Positions 9,230 to 15,757 of a stretch of 46,547 nt of DNA are shown piece by piece. Each line of letters begins with the position of its first letter. Within the stretch, counting starts at the first letter, position 1. Both the position numbers and the translations under genes were made by a program. Source of the stretch: Leptotrichia trevisanii DSM 22070 (GTDB lineage Bacteria > Fusobacteriota > Fusobacteriia > Fusobacteriales > Leptotrichiaceae); NCBI RefSeq assembly GCF_000482505.1, contig NZ_KI519444.1:1-46547 (forward strand), given 5' to 3'. Under the pieces are notes generated by a model that saw only the letters and a list, made by a program, of their open reading frames with translations, ran no database searches and was not told the DNA's origin.

Positions 9230-10897
9230 ATGGCAAAAAGGAAAGCATCAAAAACACCATATAAAAAAAATAATAGTAAAAACAGTGGATTAAATATAAC
9301 ATTCGCATCAGTTTTAATTGGAATTATCGGAGCAATACTTGTATCCGCCAGCTCCTTTTACATCGTACTGAAATTTGGAGCGTTGCCATGGCCCACGATA
9401 ATGGTTACGCTTTTGTCGATGATGGCACTAAAATTCTTTAAAAAGACGAATAATAAGGAAATTACGATTACACATACGATTATGAGTGCTGGTTCGATGG
9501 TAGCAGGAGGAGTTGCCTTCACGGTTCCAGCCTACATTATTATAGGTGGAAAATTAACAGACATAAATCAGCATCTGCTTTTTATCACAATTTTGATTGG
9601 AAGCGTTGCAGGTTCATTTTTGTCCTACATTTTTCGTTCAAAGCTAATTGAAGAAGAAGAATTGGAATTTCCAATTGGAGAAGCGGCATACAATCTTGTG
9701 GATTCTGGGAAAAATATTGACAGTATTCGTTATGTGGCCTTCGGAACATTATTCAGTTCTATTGTCGCCCTTTTCCGTGATTTCAGCTTTACAAAGGGAA
9801 AAACTCCTATTATTCCAGCATTAGTTTCACTAAAAAATGTGCCTTTCAGTTTTTATGTATCGCCTCTTTTAGTTGGAATCGGATATGTGCTTGGATTTGT
9901 AAATACATTTGTCTGGTTTTTAGGCGGTGCTGCTGTAATTTTTGTTGGGGAACCGCTTGCAAAAATGTTTAAAATTGCTGATTTTCCCATTATGAAAAAT
10001 AGTTTTGGAATGGGATTTATGATTGGAATTGGAATTGCTGTAATTTTGAAGATTATTTTTTCAAATAAGTCAAAGAATAATTCAGAAAATAGAAGTATCA
10101 TCACCAAATTATTTATTTTATCAGCCATTTCAATAATTGTAATAATTTTTATTTATAAACTTCCTATATTTCTTGCATTAGTTTTAGTCCTAATCTCGAT
10201 TTTATGCACGATAATCGCAGGTTATTCGACTGGAAAGACTGGAGTTAATCCAATGGAAATTTATGCCATAATTACAATCCTAATAATTTCATTTTTAAAT
10301 AAAATGTTAAATGGATTAAACATTGGCGGAATAAAATTTTCTACAAACTTAAACACTCTGACGCTATTTTTACTGGCTTGCATTATAGCTGTCGCATGCG
10401 GACTTTCTGGCGATATTCTAAACGATTTTAAATCAGGATATAAAATGAAAGTAAATCCATCGGAACAGCTTTTTGGTGAATTAATCGGCTCAATCGCAAG
10501 TTCTTTTGTAATAACATTCTTATTTTTTGTATTTTTCAAAGTCTATAAAACTATCGGTCCAGTAGAAAATACCGATTTGATAGCATTACAAGCCTCAATT
10601 GTAGCAACGGTAATAAATGGAATTCCGTTTTTGAATATTTTCTTTATTGGACTTGTAACGGGACTGCTTTTTAGCCTGTTAAATTTACCAGTTTTAACTT
10701 TTGGAATTGGAATCTATGTACCGTTTTATTTAACTTCAACTGTATTTTTAGGCGGACTTGCAAGTTTTTTTGGAAACAGAATTTCACAAAAATCTCACTC
10801 AAACCTGCTTTTAATTTCAAATGGATTAATGAGCGGAGAAGCGATTATAGGCGTTATTTTATCAATTGTTGCTTATATCAAGCTGTTTGTAAAATAA
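9230..10897 (+). CDS. OPT-family oligopeptide/metal-chelate transporter
   Basis: Inner-membrane secondary transporter of the OPT (oligopeptide transporter / YSL) family; bacterial members are thought to import small peptides or metal chelates with protons. The 555 residues begin with a Lys-rich cytoplasmic tail of about 22 residues followed by many hydrophobic segments (roughly 14). Family-like features include EEEELEFPIGEAAYNLV (about residues 141-157), the segment SLKNVPFSFYVSPLLVGIGY, and a late GDILNDFKSGYK loop followed by GELIGSIASSF. The start is set by GAGGAGG seven bases upstream and an excellent promoter (9172-9201). There is no obvious terminator before coaX, 78 bases downstream, so read-through is possible. 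Substrate cannot be assigned. Confidence 0.87.
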   Translation: MAKRKASKTPYKKNNSKNSGLNITFASVLIGIIGAILVSASSFYIVLKFGALPWPTIMVTLLSMMALKFFKKTNNKEITITHTIMSAGSMVAGGVAFTVPAYIIIGGKLTDINQHLLFITILIGSVAGSFLSYIFRSKLIEEEELEFPIGEAAYNLVDSGKNIDSIRYVAFGTLFSSIVALFRDFSFTKGKTPIIPALVSLKNVPFSFYVSPLLVGIGYVLGFVNTFVWFLGGAAVIFVGEPLAKMFKIADFPIMKNSFGMGFMIGIGIAVILKIIFSNKSKNNSENRSIITKLFILSAISIIVIIFIYKLPIFLALVLVLISILCTIIAGYSTGKTGVNPMEIYAIITILIISFLNKMLNGLNIGGIKFSTNLNTLTLFLLACIIAVACGLSGDILNDFKSGYKMKVNPSEQLFGELIGSIASSFVITFLFFVFFKVYKTIGPVENTDLIALQASIVATVINGIPFLNIFFIGLVTGLLFSLLNLPVLTFGIGIYVPFYLTSTVFLGGLASFFGNRISQKSHSNLLLISNGLMSGEAIIGVILSIVAYIKLFVK

Positions 10898-10975
10898 AAT
10901 ATCTTTATATATTTAAATTTAGACAAGATTTTGAGTTTAATCTTTTAATAAACTCACTAACAGAAAGGAAAAATA

Positions 10976-11749
10976 ATGATTTTAGGATTTGATATTGGAA
11001 ATACACATATTATACCGATTTTTTATAATGAAAATGGCGATATTCTAGCAACATTCAGAATACCGACACATCTGGAATTTACGGAAGATACTCTTTTTGT
11101 AATGTTAAAGGAATTTGCAAAAAACAGCAATTTAGAAATTTCAGATATTAAAAATATTGTTATTTCATCAGTTGTTCCAAATATTAACGAAAATTTTACA
11201 AGGCTTGGAAAAAAATATTTTAACATCAATCCAATGTTTGTAACACTTGACAATGTAGAAAATGAAATAAAAATTTTGCCAAATATGGAACGTGGTCTCG
11301 GTGCAGACAGGATTGTAGACATTTTGGCGGCAAAAAAACTATATCCAGAAAAAGAACTTTTAATAATTGATTTTGGTACAGCCACAACTTTTGACATGAT
11401 AAAAGATTCCACTTATATGGGTGGCTGCATTCTTCCTGGAATCACACTTTCAATAAATGCCTTGTTTAGCAATACCGCTGCTTTACCAAAAATCGAATTT
11501 ACCGAACCTGAAACAGTTTTAGGGATAAATACAATTTCGCAAATCAATGCCGGTATCTTTTACGGAAATGTTGGCGCAATAAAAGAATTAATTTTACAAT
11601 ACCAAAATTCCTTTCCAAACGCTTACGTTATCGCAACTGGCGGACAGGGACAAAAAATTTCAGAATATATCGAAGAAATTGATGAATATGTAGCAAAACT
11701 TGGGGAAATGGGAATTTTTGAATTTTACAGCTTAAATAAAAAAATATGA
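10976..11749 (+). CDS. coaX: Type III pantothenate kinase
   Basis: First step of coenzyme A synthesis: phosphorylates pantothenate with ATP. Type III (CoaX) enzymes belong to the ASKHA fold and are not inhibited by CoA. The 257 residues are the normal length. Visible motifs: DIGNTHI near the N-terminus (phosphate-1 loop), ERGLGADR (about residues 104-111, pantothenate side), IDFGTATTFD (about 130-139, phosphate-2), GGCILPGI and the late ATGGQG (adenosine site). Ribosome site AGAAAGGA precedes ATG 10976. A short palindrome without a T run (arms 10933-10938 and 10950-10955) lies in the gap upstream. The next gene follows after 13 bases, so coaX heads a three-gene cluster with the lipase-like and PLD-like genes. 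Confidence 0.95.
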   Translation: MILGFDIGNTHIIPIFYNENGDILATFRIPTHLEFTEDTLFVMLKEFAKNSNLEISDIKNIVISSVVPNINENFTRLGKKYFNINPMFVTLDNVENEIKILPNMERGLGADRIVDILAAKKLYPEKELLIIDFGTATTFDMIKDSTYMGGCILPGITLSINALFSNTAALPKIEFTEPETVLGINTISQINAGIFYGNVGAIKELILQYQNSFPNAYVIATGGQGQKISEYIEEIDEYVAKLGEMGIFEFYSLNKKI

Positions 11750-11762
11750 TAAAGGAAATAAT

Positions 11763-12674
11763 ATGAATAAAATAGCAAAAAATATATTAATTGTCTCAAT
11801 AATTACAGTAGCTGGAGCAATTGCAGCTCAAAATGTTGTTGCTGGAATTCTTTACCATGAGTACAAAATCAAGACATATTATGAAAAAGATGATAAATCT
11901 CGGAAAAATCAGGATTTTATGGTACTTCTTCATGGGATTTATGGGAAAAGTTCAGATATGGAAAGTATCGCACAAAAATTTAAAAATGATTACAGGATTA
12001 TCAATATTCAGTATCCTACCACTAAGGAAACTGCTGAAGAGATTGTTGAACGTTATATAAAGCCAAATATTGAGGACGTTAATGGACAGATTTATGCTGA
12101 CAATTTGCATAGAAAAATAGAAAATCAGTATTATGAAATTGATGAAAATGGAAAACGAAAAGAGAAAACAAATGATGAAAATGCACAAAAAAATGTAAAG
12201 ATTAGTTTTGTAGCACACTCGATGGGAACTGGGATTTTACGATATTATTTAAAGGAAAATCCTCTTGAAAATTTAGGAAAAGTTGTATTTATTTCACCAC
12301 CATCGCACGGAAGCCATCTGGCAGATGTTCCATTTGTAGACAAACTCCCAGTTATGCTTGGAAAAGTCGTTCCACAATTTAGCACAAAAAAGGATAGTTT
12401 TGTAAATCAGCTTGGCGAACCTAATTACAATTATATGATTCTGATTGGAAATAAGACAAATAATCCACTATATTCAATGATTATTCGTGGAAAGGACGAT
12501 GGAATGGTGCCTTTGGAAACTGCGAAAATGGAATCTGATAATTTTAAAATTATTAATAACACTACTCACACGAGTATTTTGAAAGATAACCGAACAATGA
12601 AGGAGATTTCTGACTTTTTAAAAAGTTCTGATATAAAAGAAAATGATGAAAAAAACAACAACAAGACGAACTAA
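11763..12674 (+). CDS. Membrane-anchored or secreted alpha/beta hydrolase (lipase-like)
   Basis: Alpha/beta-hydrolase fold protein of 303 residues with an N-terminal hydrophobic signal or anchor (about residues 7-30). Catalytic residues can be placed: nucleophile Ser 153 in the elbow AHSMG, likely acid Asp 245 or 246 in GKDDGMVPL, and His 269 in NTTHTSIL; LLHGIYG near residue 57 supplies the oxyanion hole. The layout resembles small secreted lipases or esterases of the PGAP1/LipA type, so lipid or ester hydrolysis at the envelope is inferred; the natural substrate is unknown. It is 13 bases behind coaX and its last 32 bases overlap the PLD-like gene, so translation of the two is probably coupled. 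The C-terminal tail is Asn/Lys-rich and probably disordered. Confidence 0.85.
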   Translation: MNKIAKNILIVSIITVAGAIAAQNVVAGILYHEYKIKTYYEKDDKSRKNQDFMVLLHGIYGKSSDMESIAQKFKNDYRIINIQYPTTKETAEEIVERYIKPNIEDVNGQIYADNLHRKIENQYYEIDENGKRKEKTNDENAQKNVKISFVAHSMGTGILRYYLKENPLENLGKVVFISPPSHGSHLADVPFVDKLPVMLGKVVPQFSTKKDSFVNQLGEPNYNYMILIGNKTNNPLYSMIIRGKDDGMVPLETAKMESDNFKIINNTTHTSILKDNRTMKEISDFLKSSDIKENDEKNNNKTN

Positions 12675-13458
12675 CTACACAACAAAAAAAACTACAAGAA
12701 CAAGAAATATTCCAAAACATGAGCACCCTTTCTTAGAAGGGATTTCCTGTGATATCTATGTTGGAAAAAAGGCTGGCATTAGTGTACGAAACGCAATCCA
12801 AAAAGCCAAAAAATCAATCACAGTAATTTCTCCCTTTTTAAGTGGAAATATGATAACTGAAGATATTTTTAGTTCATTAAATAAAGATGTGCAGGTAAAT
12901 ATTATTTCAAAAGATAATGAAAAAATTTATCCTTTTTTACGAAAAAACTTATTTAAATATCATTCAATGCCAGGTTTTGGAAAATTTATTATCCTCTTGG
13001 GAAAACTTATACTGATAATACTCTATTTAATTTTGTCAATTTTAATACTGGAAATTTTTACACTGTTTCTCTTTGATGTTTCCTTTATAAAGTCTGTATT
13101 TCCAATTGCAAAAGCTAATCTTTTAGCTTTAACAATTTTTCTAGGACTTTTTACATTTTTTTTAAAAACAGTAATAAAAAACAATGAATTTTACTATTCA
13201 TTGCGTGATAATTTTAATATTCATATTTTAAGCAAGAACTACGATCTTCACAGCAAAATCTACATAATTGACAATAAAATTGCATTTTTAGGTTCCTTAA
13301 ACTTTACCGACACAGGATTTATGCTAAATCACGAAACTTGCATAAAAACAACTGACAAAACTGCGATTAAGCACCTGAATAACGTTTATAAAGATTTGCT
13401 AAAAGTAAACTCAATATCACTAAAAGAATTGAAATATAAAATTAGCAAAAAAAATTAG
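12643..13458 (+). CDS. Phospholipase-D-like protein with one HKD motif and a central membrane hairpin
   Basis: PLD-superfamily protein of 271 residues. A strongly basic Thr/Arg/Lys-rich start (residues 1-25) is followed by a half-domain (about 35-100, AKKSITVISPFLSG), then two closely spaced hydrophobic segments (about 110-185), and finally a complete HKD motif, LHSKIYIIDNKIAFLGSLNF (His 203, Lys 205, Asp 210, then GSxN). PLD enzymes need two HKD motifs, so with one visible it should work as a homodimer, as the single-HKD nucleases and endonuclease-like PLDs do. The membrane hairpin would hold the active site at the inner membrane. The overlap with the lipase gene and the poor ribosome site suggest translational coupling. 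Whether it cuts lipid or nucleic acid cannot be told. A bidirectional terminator overlaps the stop codon. Confidence 0.8.
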   Translation: MMKKTTTRRTNYTTKKTTRTRNIPKHEHPFLEGISCDIYVGKKAGISVRNAIQKAKKSITVISPFLSGNMITEDIFSSLNKDVQVNIISKDNEKIYPFLRKNLFKYHSMPGFGKFIILLGKLILIILYLILSILILEIFTLFLFDVSFIKSVFPIAKANLLALTIFLGLFTFFLKTVIKNNEFYYSLRDNFNIHILSKNYDLHSKIYIIDNKIAFLGSLNFTDTGFMLNHETCIKTTDKTAIKHLNNVYKDLLKVNSISLKELKYKISKKN

Positions 13459-13495
13459 AGTTGCCTAGTTTAACAATTTAGACAACTCTTTTTTT
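13457..13495. terminator. Bidirectional terminator between convergent genes
   Basis: Arms AGAGTTG (13457-13463) and CAACTCT (13483-13489) with an inner C-G pair; followed by a T run (13489-13495) on the plus strand and by a T run on the minus strand opposite 13447-13454. It serves the coaX/lipase/PLD cluster and the gene at 13510-13878. Confidence 0.8.
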
Positions 13496-13509
13496 AAATA
13501 CAATTACAA

Positions 13510-13878
13510 TTAATCTATCGGATTATAGCTTCCGTCCCATTCCAACCCTAAACTGTTAGCATAATCAAAGTTATCTGTTGCAAGTTTACCAGTTCTCTTA
13601 TTTACAGTATAACTGAACAAACGTGGCTCAATATTCGGATCTCTACCACATTTCGCATTATTGCTTCGCACATCAATTTCAAATTCCTCATCAGTTTCAT
13701 CAACATAAAATCTCATGCATTCTATCCCTTCACTACCACCAAATTTATGCTTAACTATTGAATTTTGCACAAGTCTCACTGCTTCATTCTCACTTCTCAC
13801 AGGTACAGCATTTGCCAATCCCGCACATACCAAAGAAAAAATCAAAACACCAATCTTTTTATTAAAAATTTTTTTCAT
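13510..13878 (-). CDS. Small secreted protein of unknown function
   Basis: Not recognised. The 122-residue product has a classical Sec signal, MKKIFNKKIGVLIFSL and onward, with a likely cleavage after ANA near residue 24. The mature part is acidic to neutral, contains two cysteines (IECMRF and NAKCGRD) that could form a disulfide in the periplasm, and ends with aromatic and polar residues (LGLEWDGSYNPID). The pattern (small, exported, NEAVRLVQNSI and YTVNKRTGKL segments) recalls periplasmic PepSY-like or DUF-type modules, but I cannot assign a family. ATG 13878 was chosen because AAGGTGG sits six bases upstream; the frame can be extended to TTG 13899, which would spoil the signal peptide. Confidence 0.75.
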   Translation of the reverse strand: MKKIFNKKIGVLIFSLVCAGLANAVPVRSENEAVRLVQNSIVKHKFGGSEGIECMRFYVDETDEEFEIDVRSNNAKCGRDPNIEPRLFSYTVNKRTGKLATDNFDYANSLGLEWDGSYNPID

Positions 13879-14094
13879 CAAAACCACCTTCTCTTTCAAT
13901 CTTTTTCATAATAATTATACCATATTTTTTTATAATGCAAAACTCGATTTTTAAAATAGAAATAAAATTCTATAAATTAATTTGATAGTTTTGCTAAAAT
14001 TCTTAATTATTCATCTTAAAGACTTTTATAATTTTATTTATAAATATTATTATTAATAAATGTTTTTTCTTATTTTATTTATATATTTTTTAAC

Positions 14095-14122
14095 GTAAGG
14101 GCATCAAACGCCATGCCCTTAC
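14095..14122. repeat. Perfect GC-rich palindrome in an AT-rich gap
   Basis: Arms GTAAGGGCAT (14095-14104) and ATGCCCTTAC (14113-14122), 10 of 10 paired, with an 8-base loop. No T run follows on either strand, so it is not a standard terminator. The gap 13900-14251 holds no gene; this palindrome and the repeat fragment at 14160-14200 are its only structured parts. Confidence 0.6.
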
Positions 14123-14159
14123 AACCCCGCTTTACGCAAAACTTTCTTATAAAGAAAAA

Positions 14160-14200
14160 ATAAAACTCGCTTCGTAGAAACTACGCTCAGACAGTTATTT
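14160..14200. repeat. Fragment of the dispersed structured repeat
   Basis: Contains GCTCAGACAGTT (14185-14196), also present at about 39510-39521 in the copy at 39371-39615, and nearby CTCGC in the same order. It carries a tight hairpin, CGTAG-aaa-CTACG (14173-14185), absent from the other copy, and ends in a T run. It looks like a decayed or partial member of the family described at 14945-15176. Confidence 0.5.
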
Positions 14201-14251
14201 TTTTTTAACGAAATTTTGCTTATTTAATGTTTTTCAAATTTCAGAACCATA

Positions 14252-14524
14252 CTAAAACAGTTCTGAGTGTGAACCTAATCTATACAATACAAGTACCAGC
14301 ACATTATCTATTATTTCATAAACTAACAACCAATCAGGCTCAATATGGCATTCTCTTGTTCCTTTATATTTTCCAGATAAACTATGGTCTCTATATTTAT
14401 CATCAAGTTTTTCACCTTTTTCTAAAATTTTTATCACGTTAAATAATGTATCAAGGTTTTTTCTTTGTTTTTTTGCCAATTTCAAATCTTTTTTAAATTG
14501 TCCTGTAAATTTAACTTTATACAC
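14252..14524 (-). CDS. yafQ: YafQ-family mRNA interferase toxin
   Basis: Type II toxin of the RelE/ParE superfamily, YafQ branch, which cuts mRNA in the ribosomal A site. About 90 residues, normal length. The family pattern is clear: FTGQFKKDLKLAKKQRKN at the start, LDDKYRDHSLSGKYKGTRECHIEPDWLLVY in the middle (His and Asp residues of the YafQ active region, split here for reading as KYRDHSL, then RECHIEPDW), and a C-terminal LVLYRLGSHSELF with the conserved His and the final Phe. The start GTG 14524, spaced six bases after AGAGAGG, overlaps the antitoxin stop by 8 bases; the TTG one codon earlier is less well placed. It is cotranscribed with dinJ. Confidence 0.92.
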   Translation of the reverse strand: MYKVKFTGQFKKDLKLAKKQRKNLDTLFNVIKILEKGEKLDDKYRDHSLSGKYKGTRECHIEPDWLLVYEIIDNVLVLVLYRLGSHSELF

Positions 14525-14792
14525 CAAGTGCCTCTCTCAACTCCTCTATGCTGTCATATCCCTTTACACTATCATCTTTTGCTATCCGTCTTCCTTCTTC
14601 AATTGCTTTCATTGTCACTTCATTTGGTTCTTCTTCCAATTTCAATTCAAAAGGGATTCTATTTTCTCTAATTGCAGTTTTTAAGAACATATTTACTGCT
14701 GTTGTCATTGTCAAGCCAAATTTGTTAAATAATTCGTTCGCTTTTTCTTTTGTTTCTTTATCAACTCTAATACTTAAATTTGCATTTGCCAT
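14517..14792 (-). CDS. dinJ: DinJ/RelB-family antitoxin
   Basis: Antitoxin for the adjoining YafQ toxin. The 91-residue protein starts with the ribbon-helix-helix DNA-binding segment ANANLSIRVDKETKEKANEL, followed by FGLTMTTAVNMFLKTAI, the DinJ hallmark, and an acidic, Lys-containing C-terminal arm (about 50-91) that would wrap the toxin. ATG 14792 has a strong AAAGGAGG ribosome site. A near-consensus promoter with flanking inverted repeats lies at 14816-14850, consistent with autoregulation by the DinJ-YafQ complex. Confidence 0.93.
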   Translation of the reverse strand: MANANLSIRVDKETKEKANELFNKFGLTMTTAVNMFLKTAIRENRIPFELKLEEEPNEVTMKAIEEGRRIAKDDSVKGYDSIEELREALGV

Positions 14793-14815
14793 AACAAATA
14801 CCTCCTTTTTTCTTC

Positions 14816-14850
14816 ATTGTATCAATTTTTAATTACATTGTCAATACAAT
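14816..14850 (-). promoter_or_regulatory. Promoter and candidate operator of dinJ-yafQ
   Basis: On the minus strand TTGACA (14839-14844), exactly 17 bases, then TACAAT (14816-14821). Inverted heptamers ATTGTAT (14816-14822) and ATACAAT (14844-14850) bracket it, so one half-site overlaps the -10 and the other touches the -35. That placement suits repression by a ribbon-helix-helix antitoxin; binding itself is inferred. Confidence 0.65.
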
Positions 14851-14944
14851 AAACTGGTATTATTAATATTTAAAACCGAATTGATTTTATACTAAACCCC
14901 ATTTAAATAAAAAATTTATTACAAACTTTTCCAACAAAGAATAA

Positions 14945-15176
14945 AAATTTAGTATTTCAAAATAATTAAAGTATAATTTTTAATAAACCGGCGGAGCTTT
15001 TATTTGTTCAACTACGACTGTTTGACGACTGAAAGGAGGAGTTTCGGAGTTGAATAAATAAAAGTCGTAGTCTAGCCATAGGTATTGCGTAGCAATCTTG
15101 CCACAATTTTAATTTTAGGATAAACCTTTAATGCAAGATAAGGATTTGCGGCAATGAGCAATCCTGCGAAAAAAAG
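14945..15176. repeat. Dispersed structured repeat, copy A
   Basis: Copy A of a repeat also present, inverted, at 39371-39615. The best conserved part is 15065-15176 against 39371-39477, roughly nine in ten bases alike. Next to it is a large hairpin: arms 14997-15013 and 15048-15064 (16 of 17 paired) around a 34-base loop. The hairpin is bounded by CGGAG on one side and TCGTAG on the other in both copies, although the arm sequences differ. The element sits in the gene-free stretch 14851-15332, between dinJ and a small lipoprotein. Near-direct repeats resembling ATACTAAACCCCATT occur at about 14889 and 15226. No reading frame is credible inside. Confidence 0.7.
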
Positions 15177-15332
15177 AAAAAAACTAATAAAAACAGTAAA
15201 AATTAATATTAAATAAGATAGTCTAATACTAAATCCCATTATAAAATAGAAACTATATTAAGGACAAAAAATTTAATTCTTTATTAATATAGTATGTAAT
15301 TCAAAATTTATTAAAAAATAGAATTATTTAAC

Positions 15333-15384
15333 TAAAAGAAAAAGAGCAAGATGCATCCTCCCCAAACGAGAATCCTCTGCTCTT
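15333..15384 (-). terminator. Probable terminator of the 57-residue lipoprotein gene
   Basis: On the minus strand AAGAGCA (15378-15384) and TGCTCTT (15342-15348) pair around a 29-base loop and are followed by TTTTTCTTTT. It lies about 55 bases after the stop of the small lipoprotein gene. Confidence 0.55.
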
Positions 15385-15438
15385 CCTATATAAATTAATA
15401 ATTTCCTTTACATTATGATTTTAACTTTCACATTCTAA

Positions 15439-15612
15439 TTAGTAATTGTTTCCATCTTTATCCTCACAGTACACATTTCCACTAGGATATTTGTAACATT
15501 TCACTCCTCTTTCAGCTCTTCTTTGACGCGCTTCTCTCCATTCATCTACGTCAAATAAACTACAACTGAACGTTGTCATAACCAATATAACCAACATAAT
15601 AATCTTTTTCAT
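15439..15612 (-). CDS. 57-residue predicted lipoprotein
   Basis: A very short gene. ATG 15612 to TAA 15439-15441 gives a product starting MKKIIMLVILVMTTFSCSLF, a lipoprotein signal with lipid-site Cys near residue 17. The mature part is about 40 residues: an Arg/Glu-rich helix (DEWREARQRRAERG), then VKCYKYPSGNVYCEDKDG with two cysteines nine residues apart that could form a small disulfide loop. A weak ribosome site (AGATGGTG) precedes it and a probable terminator follows. Family unknown. The same short-signal lipoprotein style occurs at 23896 and 25323. Signal plus terminator make it more likely real than chance. Confidence 0.65.
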   Translation of the reverse strand: MKKIIMLVILVMTTFSCSLFDVDEWREARQRRAERGVKCYKYPSGNVYCEDKDGNNY

Positions 15613-15757
15613 AAATACACCATCTCTTTTTATATTGTTTTTTTCTATATCAAATTATCATTCCGTTTTATGTATTAACTATTTATGTGTTTTTTTATAT
15701 TTTTATTATACAATATTTTGAGTTTGGGTGCACGTTACTTTATATTTTAATATTTTT

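Noticed and set aside
9853-10539. Minus-strand frames inside the OPT gene
   Set aside because: They are shadows of the hydrophobic transporter frame, with no ribosome site and no recognisable domain.
14997-15064. attC-type integron recombination site
   Set aside because: The hairpin lacks the conserved R box core (GTTRRRY and its complement) and no integrase or gene cassettes are present.
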